A stretch of 64,000 nucleotides of DNA from Gallionellales bacterium RIFCSPLOWO2_02_FULL_59_110 (GCA_001801215.1 MGXA01000091.1:1-64000), one strand, 5' to 3'; counted from the stretch's first letter, positions 21,766 through 31,398 are shown. The notes: generated from the sequence alone by a model not told the origin. Translations and numbers: made by a program.

Positions 21766-22725
21766 AAATTGCCGCGTAGCGGCAAAGTTTGCCAATTCTA
21801 GCAAACTTTGCTTGTATTTTGAACCGGCAAGCGCAGCGATGGCCGCGCATGCCGCCTCCGCTTCGCGCAAAGCCTGCTGGCGCGTGAAGTCCAGTGCGCC
21901 GGTGGCATGGATGATTTGCAGCACTTCGGCAAACTTTCCCACATCGCCCTGTTCGATCGCGCCGCGCACCACGGCGGCCTGTTCCGGCGTGCCGTGCTGC
22001 ATGGCATAGATCAGGGGCAGGGTGGGTTTGCCTTCGGCAAGGTCGTCGCCGAGGTGCTTGCCGGTCTGCGCTTCGTCGGCGGAATAGTCGAGCACATCGT
22101 CGATCAACTGGAACGCGGTGCCGAGGTGCATGCCGTATGTCGCCACGGCCTCTTCGTCGGCTGCGGAAGCATTGCCAAGAATCGCTCCCAGACGCATCGC
22201 CGCCTCGAACAGTTTGGCGGTCTTGCAATGAATCACGCGCATGTAGTTGGCGGCATCCACGTCCGCATCGTGGCAGTTCAGTAACTGTAACACTTCGCCC
22301 TCGGCGATGGTGTTGGTGGCGTCTGCCATGGTTTGCATCACGCGCATCTCGCCCACCTCCACCATCATCTGGAAGGCGCGCGAATACAGGAAATCGCCGA
22401 CTAGCACGCTGGCGGAATTACCGAATAGCGCATTGGCGGTCTCGCGTCCGCGACGCAAGGCGGATTCGTCCACCACGTCGTCGTGCAGCAGGGTGGCGGT
22501 ATGGATGAACTCCACCACCGCCGCGAGGTCGTGATGGCCCTTGCCACGGTAACCGAAAGCCTCGGCTGACAGCACCACCAATGCCGGGCGCAGCCTCTTG
22601 CCGCCGCTGTTGACGATGTATTCGCCGACCTGGTTGATCAGGAGCACTTCCGAGTACAGCCGGGTGCGTATCACCGAGTCTACGGCCAGCATGTCTGCCG
22701 CAATCAATTGCTTGAAGTTTTCCAA
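21763..22725 (-). CDS. ispB: Octaprenyl diphosphate synthase IspB
   Basis: This 320-residue trans-prenyltransferase makes the isoprenoid side chain of ubiquinone. Both aspartate-rich motifs are present: LLHDDVVDESALRRGR (first) and QLIDDVLDYSAD (second), with GGKRLRP for isopentenyl diphosphate binding. Length is typical. It stands alone here on the minus strand and its 3' end abuts the repeat next to tRNA-Pro. Confidence 0.95.
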   Translation of the reverse strand: MENFKQLIAADMLAVDSVIRTRLYSEVLLINQVGEYIVNSGGKRLRPALVVLSAEAFGYRGKGHHDLAAVVEFIHTATLLHDDVVDESALRRGRETANALFGNSASVLVGDFLYSRAFQMMVEVGEMRVMQTMADATNTIAEGEVLQLLNCHDADVDAANYMRVIHCKTAKLFEAAMRLGAILGNASAADEEAVATYGMHLGTAFQLIDDVLDYSADEAQTGKHLGDDLAEGKPTLPLIYAMQHGTPEQAAVVRGAIEQGDVGKFAEVLQIIHATGALDFTRQQALREAEAACAAIAALAGSKYKQSLLELANFAATRQF

Positions 22726-22837
22726 TAATGCCTTCTATTCTGAATTGTCGTACCGCCGCGCTACGCGGCTGAAAAACTGGGCAGTCCCGACCAAGCGGGT
22801 ATTTTGAAAATTGCTCTATGCACTTGCCCGGCTGCAA

Positions 22838-22843
22838 ATTATA
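22838..22843 (-). promoter_or_regulatory. Possible -10 element for ispB
   Basis: A perfect TATAAT on the minus strand lies about 115 bases upstream of ispB. No clear -35 is seen at 17 bases, so this is a weak call. The remaining bases between ispB and the next gene (22726-22904) show no gene. Confidence 0.3.
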
Positions 22844-22904
22844 TTCACCGTAAAGCAGGCTAGCCATTAACAAACATCGCCACTGCTATTGAGACGCCTC
22901 CGTG

Positions 22905-24095
22905 TCACTGCCTTAATACAAAAGACCTTTCTCCGCTGTCCCCTTTTTTTACCCTGCATATAATGGGGTGTTTTACCGGCAGGTTTTCCTGGGTAAAACT
23001 TGTTTTCCCTGTCACGCCTATACAATCTTTCCGGTTGATTAATGCTTCCCTGACCTTGATGGGATCGGTCGAGCCTGCTTCCTTAATCGCTTCCGCAACC
23101 AGCATGAATGTATCATAAGACAAGGCGGCAAACCGGTCGGGATTGGCTTTTCCATAATCCTTTAAAAACTCTGCCATTTTGGATGACTTGCTGTCGGCAG
23201 AAAAGGTGGTATACAAGAGAGTTTCGTTTACCGCATCTCCGCCCTTCAGATACTCCTCCGAAAAAAGGTCTTCGCCACCGATGATGGGCAGGGTCAAGCC
23301 CGCTTTCTTCAACTCCTGGGCAAGCAATACAGCTTCGCTGGCATCCCCGGTAAAGATCACGCCATGCAAGGGATCGGGGCTTTTCTTTAGCGCACCGATA
23401 ACCGCCCCCAAGTTGCGGCTTCCTGTAAAGGTATCATAGGTATCGACTTCAACTTTTATCGCCCCGCGATTTTTGTCGAGCGCCCTCTTGAACATCGCGC
23501 TCAGGTCCAGGGAAAAATCATTGTTGGAAGCCGTTACCAATGCATAATTGACATACCCCAGTTCTGTAATCGCATATTTTATCAAGTCCTCCGTTGCAAT
23601 GTCGTCAGGGACGGCGGTGCGAAACACGAACGGGCCGCTGCCCTTGAGGTGCCTGCGTGACCCGACCGAGATGAATATTGTCTTGGACTCGTTGGCCAAA
23701 TGAAGCGGTGAAAAAGTCGAGGAGCCCGTAGGGGCAGCCAATATGGCGATAGCCTTCTTGCCGATCAGATCCTGCACGATCCTGTTGGTCGTCTCGATAT
23801 CGCTTTTATCGTCAAAGTGGAGCACCTTGATTTCTTTTCCATTTATCCCGCCCTGAGCATTGAAACGTTTGGCCGCCGCCAAAGCACCATCCACCACGCT
23901 GTTGCCGTATCTAGCTTCCTCGCCTGTTTCGGGCCCGACGATGCCTATGATCAAGGGTCTTTCTTCCGTTGCCATTTCTTCGGGCGCCTTTGCCGCCTTA
24001 TCCTGCGAGCAACCCACGAGTGTCATCAGCGCCATCGCCGCAAGAACCATGACACTCATTCCGTGGTGATATGTATTCATGGTAGTTGGTCTCAT
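22905..24095 (-). CDS. Branched-chain amino-acid-type periplasmic binding lipoprotein
   Basis: This LivK-like (Peripla_BP_6) protein of up to 396 residues has a lipoprotein signal with lipobox LVGC, so it is membrane-anchored in the periplasm. The domain starts with LIIGIVGPETGEEARYGNSVVDGA and includes the hinge region GEDLFSEEYLKG. No LivHMGF permease genes are near, so it may act as a sensor or partner of another system. It lies 83 bases downstream of the DUF4340 gene on the same strand. The start may be the internal ATG at 24080. The ligand is unknown. Confidence 0.8.
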   Translation of the reverse strand: MRPTTMNTYHHGMSVMVLAAMALMTLVGCSQDKAAKAPEEMATEERPLIIGIVGPETGEEARYGNSVVDGALAAAKRFNAQGGINGKEIKVLHFDDKSDIETTNRIVQDLIGKKAIAILAAPTGSSTFSPLHLANESKTIFISVGSRRHLKGSGPFVFRTAVPDDIATEDLIKYAITELGYVNYALVTASNNDFSLDLSAMFKRALDKNRGAIKVEVDTYDTFTGSRNLGAVIGALKKSPDPLHGVIFTGDASEAVLLAQELKKAGLTLPIIGGEDLFSEEYLKGGDAVNETLLYTTFSADSKSSKMAEFLKDYGKANPDRFAALSYDTFMLVAEAIKEAGSTDPIKVREALINRKDCIGVTGKTSFTQENLPVKHPIICRVKKGDSGERSFVLRQ

Positions 24096-24178
24096 TAAAG
24101 GAAGATTGATCTGCTTGTCGAGCCGCCCTTCCCCGGGCGGTGCTTTTCTGACAAACGTGTACGAAGCAGGAAGCCGGC

Positions 24179-25144
24179 TTACGCGCCGGCGCCCTCATCC
24201 AGCAGCTTGTCCATGTTCAGGATGAGGGTGTTAACCAAATCCTCTTCGAGGTCGAAAACCTTTTTCACCTGATTGGTTCTGGCAAAATACGCCCGGTTTG
24301 CCCTGTCCTTGCCGCCAATGGTGAGTATATACGGCGTTTCTTTCTGCTCCAGATAAACCGTCAGCTGCATCATCGGCTCAGCCAGGCCGTACGGGGCAAG
24401 ATCGGCGGGGTTCTCGTCGGCAAAGGCCTTGATTTCACCATTTTTGATCCCGTACAGGTATTCCAGCACTTTTGCCTGTGAGGCCCTGGCAATTGCAGGC
24501 TCCAGCATGTTCCATTTCCCCTGATTCTGTTCGATGACCACCCTGCCTGCTCCCTTTCTTACAATTTCGAGCCGCCTCATCTTGACCGGGTCGAAATCTG
24601 GAAGGATCACCTTGTCGCGCAAGGCGTAGGCATTTTGGCCCACTTCCTGCCTGAGATCGGAATGGACGCGGTACACCTCCGGCCTACCCTTGAACATGAC
24701 ATACGCGATGTTATGGGTTGGCCCCCGCTCCCCGAAAACGATGACGGTTTCGCTGTTACCGGCCTTCAAACCCATTTCGATTCCGGGCGCGGCCAAGCCC
24801 AGCTCGGCCAACTTGGCGGGCTCCACCTGGGTAAACAGCACCGCGTCCTTGCGCGCCGTAACGATATTCGTCAAGAACTTCTCGATCGCCTTGACATCCC
24901 CTTTGGCGTCCAATGGCTGCACCAATCGCCATCCGCCCTGTTCCCGGAGAACCTTGATCTGGAGATTTTCCTTGATATTGTTGATCCAGAATTCCGACAC
25001 ATCTTTCACGGCAAAAGGCAGGAGTTTCAGTTCCGCTTCTTTTAACTGTTTGATCGCTTCTTCTTTCTTGTCGAAGAAAAAGAACACGCCGCTCAGCGTG
25101 ATCAGCACGATGACCCAGAAGAGGGTTTTTTTTGTAAAGTTCAA
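24179..25144 (-). CDS. DUF4340 membrane-anchored periplasmic protein
   Basis: This 321-residue protein has one N-terminal membrane segment (about residues 7-24) and two repeats of the DUF4340 fold (roughly 55-180 and 185-310; WRLVQPLDAKGD and WNMLEPAIARAS). DUF4340 proteins commonly follow GldG-like genes in ABC operons; their function is not known. Its start overlaps the end of the GldG-like gene by four bases, so it belongs to the same operon. Confidence 0.82.
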   Translation of the reverse strand: MNFTKKTLFWVIVLITLSGVFFFFDKKEEAIKQLKEAELKLLPFAVKDVSEFWINNIKENLQIKVLREQGGWRLVQPLDAKGDVKAIEKFLTNIVTARKDAVLFTQVEPAKLAELGLAAPGIEMGLKAGNSETVIVFGERGPTHNIAYVMFKGRPEVYRVHSDLRQEVGQNAYALRDKVILPDFDPVKMRRLEIVRKGAGRVVIEQNQGKWNMLEPAIARASQAKVLEYLYGIKNGEIKAFADENPADLAPYGLAEPMMQLTVYLEQKETPYILTIGGKDRANRAYFARTNQVKKVFDLEEDLVNTLILNMDKLLDEGAGA

Positions 25145-26718
25145 ACGCCCCGCCTCCTTCTGGCGGTTACTCCAAGCCCCGCCACCAGCAGCAGCGACGG
25201 CACGATCACCACGGAAAGCCAGAAAACGATTTTCCCCTGGACGGCGGTCAGCATAAGCGGGGTCAGGCCCGGCTCTTTTTTCCTCACCGAAATCAGGACA
25301 TTTTCCTCGGCCAGCCAGTTAAGCATGTTCAGCATGAAGTCCCGGTTGCCGGCCATTTTGATGAATTTGTTGCTGACAAAATCCGAATCTCCCGCTACCA
25401 GAATTTTCCCCCAGGTTTTTACGCTGTCCTGCCCGCCCCCCGCTTGGCTGTTGTTCCCGGCCAGATTGTCGCCAACATTCACCTCCACGGCTGTGACCGC
25501 CACCACGCCAAGCGGACCGCGTTGATGCCTGGCCGGGTCGAACTCTTCGTCTTCCCTGGTCAACTTGCCGCTCACCGCCCAGCTCTTGTCGCTCGTCTTG
25601 GCGAGATCGTAGCTCCCCTTCGCCGTGTCTTCCTTGATATGCACGGAGCGGGCGATAGGGAAGAACGTGGCCAGATCGAAGTCGCGTGTGACCGGATGAT
25701 TTTTGTGATATTCCACCACGACAGGCGTAAGGTAATTGGCGCCGTAGACCTGGCTTAATTTATCGATGATGAAATCGTTTTTGATTTCAAAGCCGAACCC
25801 GCCCAGATAATTTGCCAACCCCGGCGCGCCGCCCGGATCGACCATGAAAAGCACCCGCCCGCCCTTTTTGACGAAGGCAGTTATCTTGTCCAACTCACCG
25901 GACAAATAGTCCGTCTCCGGCCCGCTTACCACCAGCACGGCCGCATCTTCCGGCACTTTTTCCGCGCTGATCAGCAGCAGGTCGCGAACCTGGTGGTTTT
26001 CTCTCTCGATGGCTTCCTTGAGATAGCCATAGCCGCTCTCTTCCTTGCTGTCGATGCGCTTTTCGCCGTGCCCGCCAACGAAATAGAACACCTTGATATC
26101 CTTGTTGATCAGCTTGAGCAGTGCGTTGGTGAGCTTGTTTTCGGATTCGGTGCCGACCACTTCCTGCTGGTCGCCATGCTTCAATACCGTGGTCCGGTAG
26201 GATGTAATACCGTACTTCACGGTTTCCGTCGGATCCCGGTCAGGATCTACAAAGCGGAAGTTGAACTTGGAGGAATGGTAGGAATATTCGCTCAACAGGT
26301 CGAACATCGCCTGTCTTGTCCTTTCGTCGCTGCGATAAAAGGCCACAACCTCGATATCGTCCTTGAGGGATTTCAATATTTTGATTGTTTGCGCCGAGAG
26401 GGTGTACCTGCTGTCCCCGGTCAAGTCGACCCTGACCTTGTATTTGATCGACATGCCGGCGATAAGCCCGATAATCAACATGAACACCACGCTCATGACT
26501 GCCGTATTAAAGGCATATTTGGTAGAACGCTTGGCGATGAAGTCCCTGATTTCCGGGAAATAAGTATAAAAAAACAGCAGCAGCGCAAGCAGCCCGACCC
26601 AGATCAGGGTAACCGGCAGCGTGCTCATCTCGCCGGTTATCGCATAGGTAATCCCGCCTGCCGCTATCAGAAAAACAGATGAAAGGCCTAATGGCGCAAA
26701 GAACCCCCTGGCTTTCAT
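25141..26718 (-). CDS. GldG-like ABC-associated membrane protein
   Basis: A 525-residue protein with three N-terminal membrane segments (about 10-30, 38-55, 72-92), a large extracytoplasmic domain of the ABC_transp_aux/GldG type (VDLTGDSRYTLSAQTIKILKSL; VFYFVGGHGEKRID) and a C-terminal membrane segment. GldG homologues accompany GldF/GldA-type ABC systems in gliding motility; in non-gliding bacteria their cargo is unknown. I start at MKARGFFAPLG, where ATG overlaps the permease stop by one base (TAATG). Confidence 0.84.
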   Translation of the reverse strand: MKARGFFAPLGLSSVFLIAAGGITYAITGEMSTLPVTLIWVGLLALLLFFYTYFPEIRDFIAKRSTKYAFNTAVMSVVFMLIIGLIAGMSIKYKVRVDLTGDSRYTLSAQTIKILKSLKDDIEVVAFYRSDERTRQAMFDLLSEYSYHSSKFNFRFVDPDRDPTETVKYGITSYRTTVLKHGDQQEVVGTESENKLTNALLKLINKDIKVFYFVGGHGEKRIDSKEESGYGYLKEAIERENHQVRDLLLISAEKVPEDAAVLVVSGPETDYLSGELDKITAFVKKGGRVLFMVDPGGAPGLANYLGGFGFEIKNDFIIDKLSQVYGANYLTPVVVEYHKNHPVTRDFDLATFFPIARSVHIKEDTAKGSYDLAKTSDKSWAVSGKLTREDEEFDPARHQRGPLGVVAVTAVEVNVGDNLAGNNSQAGGGQDSVKTWGKILVAGDSDFVSNKFIKMAGNRDFMLNMLNWLAEENVLISVRKKEPGLTPLMLTAVQGKIVFWLSVVIVPSLLLVAGLGVTARRRRGV

Positions 26719-27500
26719 TATCTCCACCTCTTCGTTTCCAGGCTTCTGAGCGTAAGAAACAGGAACAGCGCAATAAAGCAAAGATAGTAAATAATATCCT
26801 CCGTATCCACGACGCCCTTCGACATGCTTTCTATATGATCGTTAATCGAAAGATAGCTGAGAAATTGCCCCAGCCCGGCAGATACCAGCGGGACGGAATA
26901 GCTGATCAGCCAGAAAAAGAACAGTATGCCAAAGGTCATGGAAGCCGAAACAATCTGGTTCTCCGTCAACGACGAGGTAAAAATCCCCAGCGAGATGGCT
27001 GCTGCCCCCAGCAGGACAAGACCCAGATAACCCGTTGCGATCGGCACCACTTCCGGTTCGCCCAGCGCAATGAGGAGAATGGGGTAGGTGGCGGTCAGCA
27101 ATATCATGGTCAGCAATACCACGAGGCAGGCCAGATACTTGCCCAGAACCACGTCGACATCGTTGATCGGAAAGGTCAGCAGCAATTCGATCGTGCCGGT
27201 TTTTTTCTCTTCGGCGAACAGCCTCATGGTCAGCAACGGCACCATCAGCAGCAGGATAATGCCGATGCTGCCAAACAGCGGCCTTATAACCGTCTCATTG
27301 ATATTCAACATCTGGTATTGCTTGGCCAGCATCGGATCGGTCTGCGCCTGAAAACTGACGATCGAGAAGGTGGCCAGCAGGTTGTAGAAAAAATAACCCG
27401 TCATCAGCAGGAACATGATGATGACGACGTAGACCGTCAACGAACCGAAATAGGATTTCAATTCCCGGCCAAGGATGAGGAAGATATTCCTGTAATTCAT
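26718..27500 (-). CDS. ABC-2 family permease (GldF/NosY-like)
   Basis: The 260-residue membrane protein has six predicted segments and the ABC-2 permease motif FAEEKKTGTIELLLTFPI in the first cytoplasmic loop. It pairs with the ATPase directly upstream (four-base overlap). The class includes GldF and the N2O-reductase maturation permease NosY. With a NosZ-like gene 15 kb away a maturation role is conceivable, but the GldG and DUF4340 partners point to the Gld-like subgroup. Confidence 0.85.
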   Translation of the reverse strand: MNYRNIFLILGRELKSYFGSLTVYVVIIMFLLMTGYFFYNLLATFSIVSFQAQTDPMLAKQYQMLNINETVIRPLFGSIGIILLLMVPLLTMRLFAEEKKTGTIELLLTFPINDVDVVLGKYLACLVVLLTMILLTATYPILLIALGEPEVVPIATGYLGLVLLGAAAISLGIFTSSLTENQIVSASMTFGILFFFWLISYSVPLVSAGLGQFLSYLSINDHIESMSKGVVDTEDIIYYLCFIALFLFLTLRSLETKRWR

Positions 27501-28429
27501 GCCTCTTCCTTGGTCACCAATTTGATAAAGATATCTTCCAAACTGGCCTCCATCGTGCGCATTTCCAGAAGCTCCCAGCGGTTGTTTTCAATCATGGAAT
27601 GGATGCCCTGCCTGCCTTGTTTCTCATCGTCAAACACGACGACGAACCCATTATCTTCACCGGCGGTCAACTCCCGTTCGACACTTTTGACGCCCGCCAT
27701 GCGGGAAAGTGCCTGCTCGATCGCCGGGGCATTGCCGTTGATGCGCAAGAACATTCTGCGCGAGCCTTCGGCTGCGAGGTTCTCCGGCCTGTCCACCGCC
27801 ACCAGCTTGCCTTTGTTGATGATGATGACCCTGCCGCAGAGGATGCTGACTTCCGGGAGAATATGCGTGCTGAGAATGACGGTGTGCCTGCCCGCCAGAT
27901 CCTTGATCAGTTTTCTGATTTCCTTGATCTGCTTGGGGTCTAGGCCGACTGTGGGCTCGTCGAGGATCAAGACCTCCGGATCGTTGACCAATGCCTGGGC
28001 AATTCCGACCCGCTGCCGGTACCCCCTGGACACTGCCTTGATCAGTTTGTTGGAAACATCGCTGAGGCTGCAGTCGTCCATGACTTTTTCGACTTGCCGT
28101 TTGACTTCCTTGGCGGGCGTACCCTTGATGGCCGCGACAAAACGCAGGTAGTCGCTGACCTTCATGTCTTCATAAAGCGGAACTCTCTCCGGCAAATAGC
28201 CGATCCTTTTGCGCACATTCAGGGAGTCTTCAAAGCAATTGAAGCCGGCCACGATGGCCCTGCCCTTGGTGGGAGGAAAAAAGCAGGTCAGGATGCGCAT
28301 TACCGTGGTTTTCCCAGCCCCATTGGGTCCAAGAAAGCCGAGTATTTCACCTTTTTCAACGGAGAAGCTTATATTGTCAACGGCGCGAAATTCGCCATAT
28401 TCTTTGGTTAGATTTTCGACTTCGATCAT
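27497..28429 (-). CDS. ABC transporter ATP-binding protein (GldA/NosF-like)
   Basis: A 310-residue ATPase with Walker A GPNGAGKTT, signature SRGYRQRVGIAQ, Walker B VLILDEPTVGLDP and H-loop STHILPE, followed by a C-terminal DUF4162-like domain. It heads the minus-strand operon ATPase-permease-GldG-like-DUF4340(-binding lipoprotein) and is divergent from the cytochrome operon starting at 28680. Substrate is unknown. Confidence 0.9.
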   Translation of the reverse strand: MIEVENLTKEYGEFRAVDNISFSVEKGEILGFLGPNGAGKTTVMRILTCFFPPTKGRAIVAGFNCFEDSLNVRKRIGYLPERVPLYEDMKVSDYLRFVAAIKGTPAKEVKRQVEKVMDDCSLSDVSNKLIKAVSRGYRQRVGIAQALVNDPEVLILDEPTVGLDPKQIKEIRKLIKDLAGRHTVILSTHILPEVSILCGRVIIINKGKLVAVDRPENLAAEGSRRMFLRINGNAPAIEQALSRMAGVKSVERELTAGEDNGFVVVFDDEKQGRQGIHSMIENNRWELLEMRTMEASLEDIFIKLVTKEEA

Positions 28430-28679
28430 TGGAATTGCTTCATTATCTGACTTTTTTGATGATAGCAGTAATAGCCTTTATGCCGCAACGCTGTTTTCGG
28501 CGCGCATCGAGCTCGTTGCACGGATTCGATAGCCTTCTATCGGGTTGATATAAGGAACCTTTTGGGCTGGCAGCAGAGAGTATGTTAGAATTCTCTTGTA
28601 TTACCATTTCCGGCGCGGCATCGGCACGATACCTGTACTAGCGAGCCGCGCTACCCATTTAGAAGACAAAAGGATTTGA

Positions 28680-29396
28680 ATGACTATGGCAAAGCAATCT
28701 GGACATAATATTGCCCTTGGACTCTTGGCTATTCTGATGGCAACATGGATGCCGGGCGCCGGCGCAAGCGATAAAACCAAGCCTGTCCCTCCTTCTGCAA
28801 AAAAGAAAGACGCCAGGGTTTATGACGAAATGGTGGTCGTGCCTGCGGGTAAGTTCATTTACGGAAAACCTGGCGAAACCAAGGAGATCAATTTGCCGGC
28901 CTATTCGATCGACAAATATGAAGTTACCAACAGCCAGTTCGCCAGATTCAATTTAGACCATAGGTATGAGCCAGACAAGGCCAATTTTCCCGTGACCATG
29001 GTTTCTCTCAATGATGCGTCCGCCCATTGCGAAGCGCTCGACAAGAGACTGCCCACGGAGCAGGAATGGGAAAAAGCTGCGCGCGGGACCGATGGCAGAA
29101 TTTACCCCTGGGGTAACGAGTTCATCAAGATTGCCTGCATCACCAGCGAAACCGCCACCGAAGGGCAACCCATGCCGGTCGGCTCATGCGAAAAAGGCAA
29201 GAGCCCATACGGCGCTATGGATATGGCCGGAAACGTGTGGGAGTGGACATCCAGCTTTAGCGAACGTTACAGCATTCTCCGGGGTGGATCGTTTTTTGAA
29301 GAGGGAGATTCCGCCAAGGTTTTCAGCAGCCTGCTCAGCATTCCCGATGACAGCAAAGACTATGTCGGATTCCGTTGCGCCAAAAACGGCAAGTAG
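28680..29396 (+). CDS. Exported formylglycine-generating-enzyme-like (SUMF1) domain protein
   Basis: This 238-residue protein has a signal peptide (about 1-30, ending near PGAGAS) and one FGE-sulfatase/SUMF1 domain (about 48-236): MVVVPAGKFIYG, YEVTNSQFARF, RLPTEQEWEKAARG, MAGNVWEWTSS, RGGSFFEE and the end motif GFRCA. The catalytic cysteine pair of true formylglycine-generating enzymes (RCAA-type segment before the end motif) is not visible; the equivalent stretch reads KVFSSLLS. It is therefore more likely a structural or binding member than an active oxidase. SD AAAAGGA precedes the ATG. It is first in the cytochrome b operon. Confidence 0.85.
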   Translation: MTMAKQSGHNIALGLLAILMATWMPGAGASDKTKPVPPSAKKKDARVYDEMVVVPAGKFIYGKPGETKEINLPAYSIDKYEVTNSQFARFNLDHRYEPDKANFPVTMVSLNDASAHCEALDKRLPTEQEWEKAARGTDGRIYPWGNEFIKIACITSETATEGQPMPVGSCEKGKSPYGAMDMAGNVWEWTSSFSERYSILRGGSFFEEGDSAKVFSSLLSIPDDSKDYVGFRCAKNGK

Positions 29397-29422
29397 CAGG
29401 TTGTCGGCCCTGTGTTTCTGCT

Positions 29423-29440
29423 GCCCGGCAGCTGCCGGGC
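29423..29440. repeat. Perfect 18-bp palindrome after the SUMF1-like gene
   Basis: GCCCGGCAG directly abuts its complement CTGCCGGGC, a perfect palindrome 26 bases downstream of the stop codon. No T-run follows, so it may be a pause, an mRNA-stabilising structure or an operator. The remaining gap to 29609 shows no gene. Confidence 0.5.
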
Positions 29441-29609
29441 GATGGAAGCGCACCTAGCTGGAACATTTATACTCGCGTAATGCAGCAAAGCCGCACAGCC
29501 TGCTGCGCACCCCGGGGAGTTGGGGCGGCGATTTACATACCTGAGCGCCAACTCCACACGGCCTTCAAGTACGGATGCGCATAGAACTTTGCCTTAAATC
29601 ATTTAAGCC

Positions 29610-30797
29610 ATGAAAATCAAACAATCGCATTGGCACCACTTCTTTGGTGGGATTGCCCTTATCCTCCTTATTGTTCAACTTCTTTCCGGCACGATACTGG
29701 CGCTGTTTTATTCGCCTCACCTGAATGAAGCCTACGCCAGCGTACAGGCCATCTACAATGAACTCGGCGCGGTGGCGTGGATAAGAGACACGCACCGCTG
29801 GGCCGCACTATTCCTGCTGGTTGCCGTAATAATGCATTTCATAAGGAGCTTCTTAAGGAAGGATTACCTCATCCGCGACAGCAAAACGTTGTGGCTGACC
29901 GGCATTCTTCTCTACCTGCCCCTGTTCGGCTTCCTGCTGACCGGATTCATTCTGCCGTGGGAATGGAGAGGTTATTGGTTCATGGAAATGGTGCCCAATT
30001 CTGTGGCTGAAATCCCGTTGATCGGCTCTTTTCTGAGCCAGTTCCTGATGGACTTCTTTACCTTGAACCGCGCATTCGTGGTGCACGTGGTTATTCTTCC
30101 GGTCATCACCCTAGTGCTGATGGATATACACGCTTTCACGAAAATCAAAAAAAGGCCGGGGGGGCTTTCCGCATATCTCATCGATCACAGCCCGCTCACG
30201 GTCCCGTTTCTGGCGGTCATTGCCGTGTTGGCGTATACCCTGCCGATGCCCTCTCAGGATCCCGCAATCATACCGATGCCTTTGGAGGGTGAGTACATGC
30301 CAACCGCCGAATGGTTCATCCTCATCTTCTATGTGCCTTATCTGTATTTCAAGGGATTCATGGCGGCACTGTTCAGCATTTACATCCCGGTGATTATTTT
30401 TCTGGTTTTGGCGCTATTTCCTTATTTTCTCAAGGAGAGCACTTTCAGGGAGAGGCGCAGGCACGAAGCTGACACCCGGCAGGTAACTGCCTCCGCCAAG
30501 AAAATTGAAGTATTTGCCAAAATCATGGCCCCCGTCAAAAGAGTGCTGGGCGCAAAAATTTATGCGAAAACACTTGGCGTTATGAGTGTAACCTTGGTAG
30601 CGTTAGCCCTGTTTGGGCCGCTTTATGCCGTTACCTATGAGTCGCCAACCATGGGCTGCAATTCATGCCACAACGTCAGCTCAGGAATCCGGCTGGGGAT
30701 TCCTCCGGAAACATTCAAGGATCGGATAAAAAACCCCACGCTCAGCGACAATAAATTTATGGTAGAACACTGGTTTTATCCGCAGGTTGTCTGGTAA
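29610..30797 (+). CDS. Cytochrome b with C-terminal c-type haem tail
   Basis: A 395-residue inner-membrane protein with a four-helix cytochrome b N-domain: histidine pairs in DTHRWAALFLLVAVIMHF and FVVHVVILPVITLVLMDIHAF mark two b haems. The C-domain follows (about 190-290) with a degenerate Qo motif (PTAEWF instead of PEWY), then one more membrane segment and a periplasmic tail with CNSCH at 350-354. The chain ends EHWFYPQVVW. It probably oxidises quinol within a bc-like complex. It lacks its own Rieske neighbour and is paired with a second, split cytochrome b downstream. Confidence 0.88.
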   Translation: MKIKQSHWHHFFGGIALILLIVQLLSGTILALFYSPHLNEAYASVQAIYNELGAVAWIRDTHRWAALFLLVAVIMHFIRSFLRKDYLIRDSKTLWLTGILLYLPLFGFLLTGFILPWEWRGYWFMEMVPNSVAEIPLIGSFLSQFLMDFFTLNRAFVVHVVILPVITLVLMDIHAFTKIKKRPGGLSAYLIDHSPLTVPFLAVIAVLAYTLPMPSQDPAIIPMPLEGEYMPTAEWFILIFYVPYLYFKGFMAALFSIYIPVIIFLVLALFPYFLKESTFRERRRHEADTRQVTASAKKIEVFAKIMAPVKRVLGAKIYAKTLGVMSVTLVALALFGPLYAVTYESPTMGCNSCHNVSSGIRLGIPPETFKDRIKNPTLSDNKFMVEHWFYPQVVW

Positions 30798-30870
30798 AAC
30801 GCTTTGCCTTGCAGCGGCAGCGGCGCTTGCGGACAATTAATAAGCATCTAAGCAAGTTTAAGGAAAGGGG

Positions 30871-31398
30871 ATGGCTTTGGGCCTGAAATGCAAAAAATGG
30901 TTTTGTGGCGGTATATTGCTGGCTCTTGCCATTGCTGTAACGGGTTGCGGTCGTCTGGGCGGCAGCGCAACGCCCGATGAAGAACCGGAAGCCGTCGCCA
31001 AGCGCTTCTATGAATTGATCTCCACTTCCAAGATTGAAGGCGGCACGACACCCGCCAGCGAAGCCTACAAGATGATCGACAGCAAAACCTCCAATCTGAA
31101 CGTGACTCAGTTTCTGGAAATTATCAAGCATTACCCGCCAAATTTTGCGGTGGTTGTAGGGAAAGCGGAGGTTAAAGGAACGCAGGCCCTGGTTCCCATC
31201 AGCTTCAAGATGCCTTCCAGCTTTGGCGGCGAGTATACGGTACAGGAAGTGCTGCCCCTCAATATCGACCCTGCTACCAACACTTGGAAAATCGACTTTA
31301 CCGGCGATACTTACGGTATGCAAAAAGACGAGGCAATCGAGGCGAGCCAGCGAGAAGCGCCTGCGCAGAAATCCGAAGCGCCCCCGGGAGGTAAATAG
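30871..31398 (+). CDS. Predicted lipoprotein, unknown function
   Basis: A 175-residue protein with a lipoprotein signal (lipobox VTGC near residues 24-27) and one small alpha/beta domain (about 40-155; AVAKRFYELISTSK, NTWKIDFTGD) reminiscent of NTF2-like or DUF4878 folds, then a charged, proline-containing tail. SD AAAGGGG precedes the ATG. It lies between two cytochrome b genes and its stop overlaps the next GTG, so a role as a periplasmic accessory of the complex is inferred. Confidence 0.72.
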   Translation: MALGLKCKKWFCGGILLALAIAVTGCGRLGGSATPDEEPEAVAKRFYELISTSKIEGGTTPASEAYKMIDSKTSNLNVTQFLEIIKHYPPNFAVVVGKAEVKGTQALVPISFKMPSSFGGEYTVQEVLPLNIDPATNTWKIDFTGDTYGMQKDEAIEASQREAPAQKSEAPPGGK

